Below are positions 1-12,476 of a stretch of DNA of 64,000 nucleotides, one piece after another. The DNA lies in NCBI GenBank assembly GCA_043228905.1, contig JBHGNT010000006.1, positions 4,464,001 to 4,528,000 on the forward strand. The letters are read 5' to 3'. This stretch comes from Azolla caroliniana. Taxonomy: Eukaryota; Polypodiophyta. The position numbers and the translations under genes are program-made. Below the pieces are notes generated by a model. It did not search any database and was not told the origin of the DNA. It was given only the letters and a program-made list of their open reading frames with translations. Position 1 is the stretch's first letter. The number at the start of each line of letters is the position of its first letter.

Positions 1-858
1 CTCAGTTACCCGGTCGACCTCCTTAGCCAGTTTATGCAGGCACCACGGAACATTCACCTAGACTGTGCTAAGCGAGTGTTACACTATGTGAGTGGAACCA
101 TGGATTACAGTGTCGTCTACAAATTGGCCACATCGATTCAATTCGAAGGGTACACCTATGACGACTAGGCCGACTACAAAGCCGACAGACGATCCACATT
201 AGGTTTTGTCTTCTCCCTTGGCAACATAGCCATATCTTGGAGCAACAAGAAGCATCCGACATTCGCATTGCTGAGCACATAAGCCGAATACAGGGGCACG
301 ACCATCGCTGCATGTGAAGCCGTTTGGCCGAAAGAATCTTGAAGGATCTGGGTGTTCCCATCATGGATCCAATTCTACTTTACTACGACAACATGAGTAG
401 TATTCATCTAGCTTGGAACCCAGTCTTTCACGCTTGGACCAAGCACATTGAGGTGCATTATCATTTCATCCAAGAGTGTGTCATGGTTGGAGATGTGGAC
501 TTGCAACACATCAGTATTCATCTAGCTTGGAACCCAGTTTTTCACGCTTGGACCAAGCACATTGAGGTGCATTATCATTTCATCCAAGAGTGTGTCATGG
601 TTGGAGATGTGGACTTGCAACACATCAGTATGAAACTGCAAACAACAACATCTTCACAAAGGCCCAGGGAGCTGACATGTAGTTGTTCATGACGAACCTC
701 GGTCTTTTGACCACTAACTAGCCGAGCTTGAGGGGGAGTAAGGATAAGGAGCCGTCCGACCATCCACACCCGAAGCCGGAGTCAACTCAAAGTTGACCCG
801 AAAACTAGACCAGTCCGAACCAACTATCCGGCGATCGGAAATTGTGTTTGAGGGGACG
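1..858 (+). mobile_element. Ty1/copia 3' internal fragment (RNase H end of pol), decayed
   Basis: Read on the plus strand, the left edge encodes the end of a copia polyprotein. A stretch resembling RVLHYVSGTMDYS is followed by RNase H features such as LGFVFSLGNIAISWSNKK, an AEY motif, and the NPVFHAWTKHIEVHYHF block that ends copia RNase H. At least two in-frame stops interrupt it (after YDD and before AEY), so it is dead. Residues like those of the usual IFTKA motif and a purine-rich run near 731-738 follow. The element enters from the left of the window, so gag, integrase and most of reverse transcriptase are not visible. Confidence 0.85.
399..626 (+). repeat. Two-copy 114-bp tandem duplication inside copia RNase H
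   Basis: The segment 399-512 is repeated at 513-626 with only one visible base difference. The unit is 38 codons, so the duplication keeps the reading frame and repeats the NPVFHAWTKHIEVHYHF block. It must be recent relative to the decay of the element. Confidence 0.9.
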
Positions 859-1195
859 TGTTGAGAATCAAACTCAACTTCCCTAGTGTGGGAACACACC
901 TTAGTATACTCAAGCGTGTGAACACCCCACCCCCTAGTATATAGTAACTAGTGTGTCATAGGACTTAAAGTCCTATGACACATATTTCATAAGTAGTAAA
1001 GACTCCACCTCTTTCCTAAGGAGCGGTTCTAGTGAGAGAACTTAGAGAGAGGGTGACTACATAAGCACCTTGTCCTTGTCCTTCTCTTTGTATTGTTGGT
1101 TCATTTTTGCTTCTTGTTAATACAATTTTCTTGTTTTTTGTATACATTGTGTTCTCTCTCTCTCTCACACACACACACATCTCTTACGCTGCACA
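859..1195 (+). mobile_element. Probable 3' LTR of the copia fragment
   Basis: A TGTTGAGAATCAAACTC start follows a purine-rich run (GAGGGGACG), as expected for a copia polypurine tract and LTR. A poly(CT)/(CA) stretch lies near the right end. The right boundary is uncertain, because no 5' LTR is in the window for comparison and I see no clear target-site duplication. Positions 952-966 and 968-982 form a perfect 15-bp inverted repeat around one base. Confidence 0.5.
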
Positions 1196-3100
1196 AAATC
1201 ACTCCTGATTCTTGTCAAATTAAACCTTAAAAGTAAATGATTAATAAATTGGAAAATCAAAAAAATTAAAGCTAATTTGATCTTTTCCTCATTCTTGTCA
1301 CTTTATAGTATATACAAGCAAAACATATGTGCCAGGTTTACAATACAACGATCAAGTCTTCATTTTTTCTATCTTAAAAGCAACTAATGAAGAAAAAAAT
1401 GCATGTGTTAAATCTCATTCTATTATTATAAGTTAAGCGACTACTACTAGTAACAAATGGATGATTACTCAAATTAGTTTCAATCCGATAAACTGTTGAA
1501 ATTAAACCATGTGTGCCAAATAGGGATGAATACACACGTTGCAGAGTGAACTCCAAATGGTAATTTATCCTCATACTTATTACCATGTGTGTGTCCATAT
1601 TATACAACTCATTTTGAGGTGAAGGTATGATTTTGTTTCTAAATGTTATATCTTCAAAACATTCCGTGTCAATGTCATTCCTAGGGTTTGAAACTTTAAC
1701 CCTGCTTTCAAAGAGTCTAATCTATTACCGTTGTGCTACACAATGTTGTTTATGCAAAAACTCTTAACTCATGTATTTCAATCATGTCTAAATATCTTCG
1801 TTTATCATTTCCATCATGAAATAGTCATCCTCTCACCACTTTTAATTCTTAGCTACTATTTTATTGTTTCCCCACCCTTCTCTTGGTCTAGAACCTTGAT
1901 GATTTCACCTAGTCACACATAGATATGGTGTGCTATGACATAGTAATGGCATCCTCAAATGCGACCAAAACTACATTATCCCAAAGGCACAAGGTGGCAA
2001 ATCTAGCGGCCACTATGTTAAGAATGACAACGCTCACATGATAAATATGGCAAAGTAGCTTATGGTGATCCAAAGTTCAAAAGGATGCATACCTACATTA
2101 TAAGATTGTAGACAAGTGGGCTATAAAAGTGACTTTGATGCATAAGATTTGGGCCATTTGAACCATTTTTTAAATGGGGCCTCAATTTTGCACAAAATGG
2201 GTCAAAGTGAAGGCACTTTGTGACGAACATTGCAACCAACTCCTTTACAAACATATATTGTGTTGCTTGGACTGCCCAAATTTGAGGGTGAATGACCAAG
2301 GCTATCACTTTGTTAATCACATTGTCACAAACATCAAAGGTCATTATGCCTTGGCGCATAAACAAGAGAAAAAGCACTACACACATAGAAATGGTTTCGT
2401 TGAAGCTACAAAGAAGATCCTATAGGGGGATTTTTATAAAGTTTGGTTGAGAGAAATTGTGATGATTGGACAAAAAGACCCAATGTGCATCATGAGCATA
2501 TTGAATGAGCTTTCAAACGAACATAAGCGTGTTCATCTCAAGGTCACCACTCCATTCAAATACTAACCTCCATATCCAAGATCACCCAATCAATTGTTTC
2601 CCACCATCATTCAACATGCGCAATCTACTGTGCGACAAGACATTAAGAAGACATAAAATTCTAATTTGGGCAAGAGAGAAGGTTTCACCAATCACCTCTA
2701 GTAGATCTTACACTCTCGTAACAATTGCTCATCTTCTTGATGGAGCAACATACTTCAGGCCATATTCTATAAGTGTCCAAGCAGACTACACCATTACAAA
2801 TCAGTCCAAAAGACGCGTCCTCACTATTACTTATGTATCCTAAAACTTTGCTTGTACAATTAGGGGCATAATGTTCGTTAGACTCCCTGCCTACTTTACT
2901 TAGGTTACCAACTAGGCCAATAACACATGTTTGAAGTAATGGCATGTGTGAGGGTTCGTGCCAATAGTCTACATGAATCCATCATTGTGCTTTGAAGTAT
3001 CTACAAAAGAGAAATCCATGCAAATGCCTTAGTTGGGATGCGTTTGATTGTATGGAGCCATTCAGATACTTGATGAGGTCTATTAAAGCATAGCCTCTAA
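1196..3100. other. Intergenic, no recognisable gene
   Basis: Short open frames occur here (for example 2174-2425 and 2505-2843), but none matches a family I recognise. At about 1680-1740 the minus strand has a weak tRNA-like arrangement (AGCACAACGGTAATAG followed by a GTTTCAAACCCT box), perhaps a decayed SINE. Confidence 0.4.
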
Positions 3101-3118
3101 TCCCAACTAGGAATATCA

Positions 3119-3474
3119 ATGACTAGCGAACCCACTTACAATGCCAATATTTGGAAGCCTTATGCAAACATTTTCAAGAAGCATATCACCGATGAAGGAA
3201 TGACATTAGTAAAGCAAGCAGAAGATACAACAAGCAATAAAAAGGCTGAGAAGAAGGATGTTGTAACTGGATTAGACCAAGCATTTGTACGGAATGTGTT
3301 TGAATTGCATGATAAATGTCAGCAATATGTGAGTAATGCTTTGTACATCATTCCCTCTTTCACAAGGCTCTAAAGGAAGCTTTTGAAGTCTTTTGTAACA
3401 AAGGTGTTGTTGGAAGCAGCAATGCTGAGCTATTGGTTGTATTTTGTAGCAGATATGCTTTTTAAAACTAATGG
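3119..3474 (+). pseudogene. Cullin-1-like pseudogene fragment
   Basis: The plus strand encodes a piece of the cullin repeat region of CUL1: KHITDEGMTLVKQAED, NKKAEKKDVV, FVRNVFELHDK and, after a frameshift near 3350, [15 protein letters not shown] and GSSNAELLV. The functional protein is the scaffold of SCF ubiquitin ligases; only about 115 codons remain here. They run without an intron, then end abruptly at a LINE-like 3' tail. Plant CUL1 genes have many short exons, so an uninterrupted stretch this long suggests a processed copy; that point is inference. There is no start or functional C-terminus. Confidence 0.85.
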
Positions 3475-3502
3475 AAGGATATCTTGTTTAGGGGAAAAAA
3501 AG
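3459..3502 (+). mobile_element. LINE-type 3' tail after the cullin fragment
   Basis: The sequence TTTAAAACTAATGGAAGGAT, then a T-rich step and a short A-run, ends the cullin relic. The same signature closes the PPR relics near 6257 and 33211 and, in a related form, the L1 copies at 13.1, 14.25, 22.1, 27.95 and 33.85 kb. Confidence 0.7.
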
Positions 3503-3940
3503 AATTCTACTAAGTATACATGTGGACTACTATTGCATGACACAATTAGTGTGATTTGGTTGATGTGAATAATCTTTCAATGGAGTATTAGGGAAATTTA
3601 TGAAAACTTGTACTTCTCGGTGGTTTTTTTGGACATGGCTAAGGTCATATGGAATAGTGTTGATGATATGTTTAAGTACCATACTCTCAAGAATAACTCT
3701 TACTATTAATATTTGGTAAGAGGGAAGTTGACATATAATAAAAAAGACATATTATATTACAATTTCTACACAATAATGTTTTTATAGTAAGGAAGAAAGA
3801 TACATCGATGGTGTATGAAAATGTAAGTTGCATAAAATTTGGTAAAACATAATGTGGTTATGGATATATGTCAAACGATGGGAATAATTAACATGAGGAA
3901 ATAGTAAATGATGCACTTTCTTCAAGTTAATTCACAATTG
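3503..3940. other. Intergenic region 3' of the FAR gene
   Basis: No convincing gene. A stretch around 3600-3720 has a gag-like feel (MAKVIWNSVDDMF) but is too short and broken to call. Confidence 0.4.
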
Positions 3941-6900
3941 TCAAGTGCGACCCTTTAGTACATGCTTCCTTAAGCCTGGAATATGTATCTGTTTTATGTA
4001 AGTCTCCCAATCAATGTCATTGATATTGAAGCCAAATAACTCTTTTTCTTTGGGTGAAAGGTTTTCATGCAATTGTTGGGCCTTTGAAGTATCAAATCTA
4101 CAAAATTATGAACATGTTGATATGAAAAAATTAGAATTAAGTTGAAAGAGCACATATAATAAACATATTTAGTGTAGATCAGTTCATGTGCCCACATAAT
4201 ACAAATGCATGATCTTTTTTTTATACCGATGTTAACACCTCTACATGCACTTTCAAACACCACAAAAGTTCACTTTCAATACAAAATAGCTTGAAACTTT
4301 GATGTCTCCCTCATGAAACCTTATACTTTCATACTTTCCAAGCCAAATGCATTTAGAAGAACCTACCTTCCTGCGTAGAAGGTGTAAGGTTGATAAATAT
4401 TGGCCAAGTACGTGGCATGTTCTTTTAGTTTGTTAGCTATTTGTTGGTTTCTCTTGAACAATTTTGGGTTCAATCCCTGGAAAGAAGTAAAGGATCATGT
4501 TAAGTATGTTTCCATACGTGTACGTATATGTATATATTTATGGGAAACATAGTACTGTAGATTTAAGTCTAGGGATCCCTTATAATTCAACATATGTTTG
4601 TAAAGATATGTCAAAATAGACTTAGACAATGAGTTATTCAATAATAATATGCACATTAATCTCTAAGACACTCTATAGATAATTGATGTAACAAGTTACC
4701 ATTTCGTGAAGTGAGGCTAAGATCGCAGAAAAAATATTAAATGATTCACTTCCAAATCATGTGTTCATCACATATCTCATTGTGCGCCAACAAGATGTGG
4801 CCTAGTGTCATGTTACCCTCGGTGAAAGTGGAGTACGAGAAAGTATGTTACGTGGGGCGTGAAGTATTATGGCTAAGAAGTTGGGGAGTGTTTTTTCAGT
4901 TTTCTAGGGAGGATGAGTGGAGACAAATTGTCAAAAGGTATTGTATTATGATGTATACATTTGGTACTAGGCCTTATGTATTGTTATTTATAAGTTGGTT
5001 AAATGTGGAAAATAAAAGACTGTCTCAAGATGTAGCTAGTTTGTGTACATTGAAAGTGGAAATTATAAGAGTGGTTTGGCTTTGCTTGGGGAAGCCATCC
5101 TTATGAGACAATCATTTTATTATGGGGCAGAGATGGATGATGTTAAAGGATGTTGAAGCACTTCTAGGGAGTGAGTGACAAGGAGGATAGATTATGTTTC
5201 ATTTACTTTTCAAATTTGGGCTGTGGTTTTCTCTTTTTTCTGGGGAGGATGAGTGGAGCAATTTTAGGTGTAGCTAACTATGAGCAGGTTGAAGAAGGAT
5301 GGTGTTTCACAATGCAACTTCTTTGTGTGGAGACAAAGTAATGGAAGACGCTAGAAGGCCGCCATATGACCCTCATCTTGTGTGCTTTTACCTATGAGGA
5401 AAGAGGGACTTCCGGTTCGGGCTATGGCTTCTAAAAATGCACTAATTTCAGGATATTACTACCACGTGGCACTATAGGAGTGGTTAATAGGTATAGGACC
5501 TTGCAATGGAATCATGAGTATCAGGCTGCTAAAAGACAATATTGAGCTTGGAAAGGCTTTGTTGGACATATGCTATATGTGGCTAGGTGGATCATGGTTC
5601 AACAGAGATTTTTTGTGGTTTACTTGGTGATCATACAACAAGGATTGGATGTGGCCGAATGATGTAATTTGAAGAATGGTCTGCATGCTATGGTTCTCCG
5701 AAGTTGTGTGAGCATACAAGTGGTTCATTGTCTTCATGTATATGAGGTAGTTTCAAGAGAATGGAGGGAGTATAGAACCAGGAATTTGGTGGTAACTAAC
5801 AAGATGATTGATGTGGAAAGAGGAAGCATTCTTTTTGTGTTTACAAACGTGCATTTATATAGGGTAAAGGAAGATTTATTGGAATTGCATTGGTGGATAT
5901 AGCACGCTGAAAAATCATTCTAATGGTTCCAATCTAGGAGTTGCGAGGGCTTGTCTCTGGATGTCACAACTTTTGTTTCTGTTTATGGAATAGCTTGGAA
6001 TGTATTGATTACAAATTATGCTAAACAAGAGCAGGTTGAAGAAGCATTGAAATGGTTCATATCTATGAGCTGCGAGGGCTTGTCTCTTGATGCAACTACT
6101 TTTGTTGTTGTCAATGGAATAACTTGGAATGTGTCTATAGAATAACTTTCAGATTAGTTTTTCCTCTACTTTGGAGTACATAGATTTGTTTCCTTAACCA
6201 TCGTCTTATAAAGATGAGTTGGGAAAAAATATTTTGTATGTTGGAGTTGTTATGACTTTTCTAAAAACTAATGGAAGGATATTTTGGTTTTGGTAAAAAA
6301 AAAGAAGTATTATGGCTGAGAAATGTTTTAGCCAAATGAGATAGGATGTAGTAGCCACAATTGCATCATTATCACAATGATTGTGATGTTCCATGGGCAA
6401 ATCAAGACTATAGAGACCGAATACCACTTTATAAAAAACCTCACTTCATATTAAAAAGACACTAGTGCATCCTTTATATCTTAATGAATAAATGTGTATT
6501 AGGGTAAATGCAAGAACTAGTATTGGGAAAAGTGGTGTAAAAAAATTTAAGTTCAATTCAAATTTAGATAAAGGCTTTAGGCTTGAGGAGTCTTTCAAAC
6601 AAAGGGCCTATAAAATCGTTTAAATAGTCGAAACAATAAATTTAGAAGCTCTCTAGCTTAACGTGGTTGAAGAGCCTCACGAACTACCATTTCTCACTTT
6701 AACTTCTAGTTTCGTACATATTTGTGTATAATTGAATAGAAATTTGGTGTTGATATCATTATTATAAATTTTTAGAATACCTTAGCTTCCGATTTAAGGC
6801 GAGATAATGCCTCCATATATGTATCCATGTCTGGGTAAACTTTGATTTTGAGAGTGTTGATAGGTTGGCCTTTGCTATCTAAGAACGGGTTCTCTTGAAA

Positions 6901-8035
6901 TTGTTCTTCCAGTAATCTCACAAAGTTGGAGAAGAAAAAGGGGTTCACCAGTGAGGATGCAACTTGGTAAACTTGTAAACCTGCCTTGCAAGCATGTTTT
7001 GCCATGGCTGCAAGCATTGCATTCGCTACCATATCTACTGGCACCTATATCATGTTACCAAAAATTGTTTCATAAACATGGCATTCAACGACATACAAAA
7101 GAATATATTATAAATGAAGTGCATATGTTTGCATGTATGTGTGTACACCAAATTTTTAATTGCTTTTTCCATTGGTTGCGTCTTAGACTAGGAGAAAGAG
7201 ACCGAGGGTTAGAGACAAGAAAGTATCAAGTTTTCTAAGAGCAACAAATGTGTAGTTTTCATAATTATTTTCAAACGAGATTTCTTTCCAAGTAGATCAT
7301 ATTGTAGATATGGAATAACTACATTTGATTTGAACAATAGGACATTGAATTAGAGTCTGTGTGATTAAGATACGGCCAAAATAGTTAGTTGATATGTTCA
7401 AGGTAAAAAACAATAAGGAGAGGAAAATATAGATCTATCAATAGATAGGTTTTATTATTTTCGTTGGATGTCAAAATTTGGCATGAGTTACAAGACGAAA
7501 ACATATTGATGTAATCTTTGGAGTTTAGGAGAGATTGTCAACATTCAAGAACGCACTAATAAACATGCAATTGACTTGTGCATTTTGTGATTGAGAAAGA
7601 AGTAATGTGCATATTGTGATTGAGAAAGAAGTAATGTGCACATTGTGATTGAGAAAGAAGTATTGTGCATATTGTGATTGAGAAGATGCTAACCACATCG
7701 AGAACACCATTGGGGTCCATGAGGAAGCCATCAAGTTGACCTTTTCCATATGCGATTATCAAAGGATCCATCATCCTTGTGTTTAGAAACTCAACAAAAT
7801 CGTTATGGTCCTGAAGTGCGTCAAACTATGTACATAAATGTTATTATGCACAATACCTGTTGCCTTCAATCCAACCTGGAATTGGTTCTCTAAATGAGCT
7901 CTCCACTATACTTGGTCTCATAATCACAGTTGGCAGATCATCACGCATACTGTCAATAACCATCTCCCCTAGTGCCTTGGTAAAGACATATGTGTCTTGC
8001 CAACCAAAATGGTTTGCCCTAAACGTGAAATGATC

Positions 8036-8110
<75 letters not shown>

Positions 8111-10446
8111 CACATTATGCACGCTATATAACAAATTCCTCTTAAAATGGCATTACAAATCACTTTCAACCCCCACCAAGTATTGAATGCACTACAATTG
8201 CCAATGTTAATAACAAATGAACGAGAATATCATTCAATCTCACATTAACTCAGAAGCAGTAACAAATCTTAACATACTAATTCAATATTAGGGTTCACTA
8301 AACATTTTACCTTTCCAATCCTAATTCCTTCATGGCTGAAGTAAGGAGCTTTTCTCTATGAGGATAAGTAGAAGATTTAGATGAGGGTGTGTTAACCATT
8401 GTAGATCCAATCGAGTTGAAGGAACTCAATTTCTCTTTGACAAGTTTGGACTCAAAATCCACAAAAAGTTTTGGATGCAAAATTTCTCCCATTGTCTTGG
8501 TTTCATTAGCAATGTTGTATCCAGGATTGAAGGTTTTTTCATGAAGAATTCCTTCACGTTTGCCATGGGCAAAGGCTACAAAACAATATATCTTAATATG
8601 TTAAAAATATAGCAAATGTATAGCAAGTAAATTCAAGTTTTGAAGTATTCGAAGGTGCATCATGTCACCTGTAGACACGTGCATTACAAGTTGCAAGTGC
8701 TGACAACTTTTCGCAAATTCCATGATTCTTCGAGGGCCTTCCGTGTTCAAATTTAGTGCATGGTCGTACCTACCCATAGTTGCTTTTTTAGTAAAATCTT
8801 GAGACTACATTCTAGCTAATTACTATGTTTACAAGGAACAATGTTAAGATTACAACATTCAAGAGTTTGAAACTTGCATTGCTTCTTAGAAAATTATACT
8901 ATAAGTAGATTAAACAAAATTTCCAATGTTATGTGAAACTAAAAATAGTTTCATTGCAAGTAGGGAACTATGTTGTTGAAATACTACAGGCATGGTTGTG
9001 GTTATTTGGTCGAAATGTGACAAATAAAAAGAAAATTATTAATCCATCTCACCGTTCGTCAAAGGTTGTCGTGCCAGCAGAATTGACAATTATATCTAGT
9101 TTTGTGGTAAGGGAAGTGAATGTCAAGGGATCCATCCCCAATGTCTCCTTGGTTATGTCACCTACCACTGCAGTTACCTTTTGGTCCATGAACGCTTCAT
9201 ATTCCTCACCATATCGACATTGCAAGAATTTGAATAGGTTACTACATAAGATCTCCTCCTTTAGTCTACTCTTTGCCCACCTTGCATCCTTTGCATTGAT
9301 CAATAAGTATAATTGCCTTACATTTGGTTGCACTCGTAATATCTTCTCCACGAGGACTACATTGGAGAATACATTCATATAATGTTGTGAAAACACAAGA
9401 ACAATCAGGCTTCTCATAACATAAGTGAATTGGAAAAAACTTGTGACTTATTTGTTTTCAAGTATTTGATAGTCCTCTAACAAATGGGTGAATAATTTCA
9501 ATGTTTATGTTGGAGATCCATAATGGATAGATAAATAACAACTTGGAGGATAATAATCCTAAATGATGATTATGGAATTGAATATGTTTATACAATTTTA
9601 TGTTTGATAGTTAGTTAATCCTTGTGAACATTTGAGACGAAAACTAAAAAATAGATTGAATGAATGCTCAAATAATTAATAGTTTGTGGAATGTAATTAA
9701 TGGCATATAATTTTAACCTCATGCTTTAATTAGAGCATTTTATAAACCACTAGACTATGTTTGATCACTAATCTTTCCATGATGCAAGTACACAATGTTG
9801 GAAATCATATGTATGTAAGCATGTGCCCTTCTTAGGGCACGTGTGTCCTACTATTTTGTGTGCTTAAACTTTGTTGCTCTATGAGAAGTATTGTAAAATT
9901 GAGGGACTCAATGTTAGAAATCATGGGGCATGATATGGAGTAAAATGTGAGGCAAACTTGACAGACAGGTTATGATAACAATATGGAAACCAGTCCAGTT
10001 ATGAAGTGTACAATATGTGAAGATAAAAATGGGTTAATCATACCTTTGGCAAGGAAACCAGTAGCTCCAGTTATGAAGATATTCTTATCCTTGAGGAAAG
10101 AAATAATGCCAAGGCCAGGTGGAGACTTGTATTGTTTGCTAGAGAGAGTTTCCAAATAGTCAAAATCTTGCATGTGATTCATGTTGTCATCGAGATTGGA
10201 GTGTTGGTCAAGGTGAAGAAGTTCTTGGGCCAAGCATAAGCTTGTTGATTCATTGTGCTTATTGTTACTTGGAGACTTAATATAATTGGCTTTCGAGGTT
10301 ACACTTGGTACTTCATTGACACAAGCAATAGTTCTTGTAGGAATATTAACATTGTTTGGGCTATTGGTAATTAGTTTAATGCAAGAACCAAATTGCTTGC
10401 AATTGTAAGCCTTTAACCCCACGATGTCTAAGAAAGAAATATCCAT
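3941..10446 (-). CDS. MS2: Alcohol-forming fatty acyl-CoA/ACP reductase, MALE STERILITY 2 type, nine exons
   Basis: Exons on the minus strand: 10446-10044, 9356-9053, 8769-8669, 8575-8311, 8018-7857, 7775-7694, 7044-6781, 4476-4367, 4097-3941. All introns are GT-AG and the phases join cleanly, giving 615 residues, nearly the length of Arabidopsis MS2. The nucleotide-binding motif TGATGFLAK is at about residues 126-134, and the catalytic YxxxK (YVFTK) at 368-372 within [15 protein letters not shown]. The C-terminal FAR domain ends in [15 protein letters not shown]. An N-terminal extension of about 110 residues before [12 protein letters not shown] fits a plastid transit peptide, as in MS2, which reduces C16 acyl-ACP to fatty alcohol for the sporopollenin of pollen or spore walls. 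I chose ATG 10446; the frame is open 21 nt upstream only with a TTG. No stop or frameshift is seen, so the gene looks functional. The subfamily assignment is inferred from similarity and the extension. Confidence 0.93.
4741..5279. other. FAR intron 7 sequence, unassigned
   Basis: A 121-codon open frame at 4741-5106 (plus) resembles nothing I know. A GGGGAGGATGAGTGGAG-like motif occurs near 4908 and again near 5240, suggesting an old duplication linked to the adjoining PPR relic. Confidence 0.35.
5280..6145 (+). pseudogene. PPR-protein pseudogene inside FAR intron 7
   Basis: Scattered frames read as pentatricopeptide repeats: [32 protein letters not shown], and [20 protein letters not shown] followed by a [12 protein letters not shown] segment. 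PPR proteins bind organellar RNA; this one has many stops and shifts and cannot be translated. A segment of about 130 bp around the CEGLSLD motif is duplicated (near 5942 and 6072). The piece around KDNIELG matches the second PPR relic at about 33.03 kb. It lies antisense to the FAR gene, within its 2.3-kb intron 7. Confidence 0.8.
6254..6304 (+). mobile_element. LINE-type 3' tail after the intronic PPR relic
   Basis: TAAAAACTAATGGAAGGATA, a T-rich step and an A-run lie about 100 bp after the last PPR-like codons. They nearly duplicate the tails at 3459 and 33211. Confidence 0.7.
7586..7689. repeat. 29-bp minisatellite at the start of FAR intron 6
   Basis: The unit TGTGATTGAGAAAGAAGTAA plus nine bases begins at 7586, 7615, 7644 and 7673 (about 3.5 copies with few differences). 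It ends only a few bases from the exon 6 donor at 7693. Confidence 0.9.
8038..8106. repeat. (CT)n/(CA)n microsatellite in FAR intron 4
   Basis: A pure CT run passes directly into a pure CA run inside the 292-nt intron between the exons ending at 8311 and starting at 8018. Confidence 0.95.
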
Positions 10447-10513
10447 ACTCAAGAGAAATGAAAACAAATGGAGAGAATTGCTTGCTCGTGTTCATTTGGC
10501 TATAATTAGAACA

Positions 10514-10521
10514 CTTATAAA
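10514..10521 (-). promoter_or_regulatory. Probable TATA box of the FAR gene
   Basis: On the minus strand TTTATAAG lies about 70 nt upstream of the chosen ATG. This predicts transcription from near 10489 and a 5' UTR of about 40 nt. Confidence 0.5.
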
Positions 10522-10529
10522 GGCAAGGT

Positions 10530-12470
10530 AGATAGACTTTAGTATTGTGTTTGCATGATTATGGTATGGAATACCTAGATCCATAGCTATAGCTACTTGG
10601 TAAAATCTAGAATTTTTGGACTTACTTTCCAGAACAACCCAATCATATTTGTACACCACATTTCTATGAGTTTTTATGCTACATGATCTCCAGTTGAGCA
10701 CAAACAATCTTTTTTTAATGAATGTACCATCATAACCCATAAGTTAAATTGTGAAGTTAAACTTTTAGAACTACTCGCCTTTCTACTCAAATTGATTTTA
10801 AAGTTGGGCTATTGGGATAGTTACTTTTCAAAAATGAAGGTCCCATAATGAGAAATGAATACCTCCTTACCTTACATGGTATACTAGCTTACCAATCTCA
10901 ATGTTAGTTGGTTGCCCTAACTACCACAATTCCCCTATGACCTCTTCAATATATACATGGATATTATTGGATTGTATAACAATTGACTCAAGGTACAATT
11001 AGAACAATCATCATTGTTCGATAAAAATAAAAACAGTAAAAAGCATCATACTACAAATATTTTATTGCACTTTTAATATCTTCAAGGAAGGGGCCATGCA
11101 TGATATTTCTCATGATAAGTTTAGAGCTAAAACTATTGACTTAAAATGACATTATGGGTGGCGGTGTGAAATGTTCTACTATCTAGTTTTCAAAGGAATC
11201 ATGTGATCCAATCTCGAGCATTGTCTCTCTTTTCACTTCTTGTATATTAATCTATTCATGTATTATCATTGATTGCCTAATATATTTGTAAATTTAGCAC
11301 CAATGCAAAATAATAGAGCTTTGGGTAAAGCTATATTGTGAGCACATCCGAAACCATCCCTATCCATGATCTAAGTTTAAACTTTGGTAAACTAGTATCA
11401 CTTTGCAATTGGCATGTCTAACATTTAATTGTTGACATCCTTCAAAGTGTATTAGTGCTAATCTTTCTTAACCAAAGCCATATTTTAAGACAAAATCGAT
11501 GTGAACAAGTAAGATTATCTCTACTTGCAGTAATCAACTAACTAGGTTAATTACCCATGGGATGAATCCATGACCTCAAAGGTTTAAACTTTTTACAACT
11601 TAACTTTCTAGGTTGCATTGTTGAAATTTACAAAGTGGTTTTTCCTCTACATCCACTGAATTAATTGCTATATTTTCTTGTCCAAAGGCCAACCAAGGCA
11701 AACAATTAAGAATCCTCATATTGTCACGTCCTAAACTTTCTTAACTATCCAACATGCATAATTCCATTTACGTTTTAATGATATCATTCCTTGCTTGCCA
11801 GTCATTAAGATCTCACACAATATTTACAAAAACTATTCTAGATTTAAGAAAAACACCAAGAATTCTCAAAAGCTTGCATGAATTTTGTCGGCGTTCTTAA
11901 ACATTAACAAATTGTACCTTAGTTATTTACTACTTTTCTAAAGCAACACCTTTCTTACAATACTATATAACATATTCTTTACATAGTATTGGCGTTGAAC
12001 CCAAAAACTTTTACATTTTATCATTGGGATGTTAGTCAAACCATAAGTTATATGATCTACATTAAAATGTCAAGCTTCTCGAGTGTCAGTAATAATAAAA
12101 AAAGTACGCATTAATATCATGTGCAATTCATGTCATATATTTTCTTTGCAATCAAACGAGCAAGGCAAGGCCACACTAATATTTCCTCCAATGCTAACCG
12201 TAGTTGTTTGATAGGATGAGCTATAAAGTCTTACATTCGGGAGAAACAATTTGTTTCAATTTACCACAACTAATGTATATCATAATGATGATAAACATAA
12301 CGACATCACATTAATATCAACTAATGAACTCTTTAAGCAAACTTTTCTATTTGTTTGTAGTTATGATAGATTTATTTTCTCAATGTGTAATAAAATTGCT
12401 TTTGCCACAATTACCTCAAGTAGGCTTCATTTTGCTATTTGAGGAATTAATAAAATACACAAAAATACTT
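10530..12470. other. Upstream of FAR, no recognisable gene
   Basis: AT-rich sequence with only short chance frames. Near 11530-11600 there is a weak resemblance to a decayed minus-strand tRNA-like SINE (GGGATGAATCCATGACCT). Confidence 0.4.
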
Positions 12471-12476
12471 TTGTTT

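Noticed and set aside
4460-4480. GGGTTCAATCCC-like B box suggesting a tRNA or SINE
   Set aside because: It is part of FAR exon 8 on the minus strand (codons for G-L-N-P at the exon start), and there is no A box in place.
7586-7689. CRISPR-like direct repeats
   Set aside because: The units are contiguous without spacers, and the context is a plant intron.
8933-9382. 149-codon plus-strand open frame
   Set aside because: It is the complement of FAR exon 2 and the adjoining intron.
10447-10467. FAR start seven codons upstream
   Set aside because: The upstream initiator would be TTG; the first ATG in frame is at 10446 and gives a length matching MS2.
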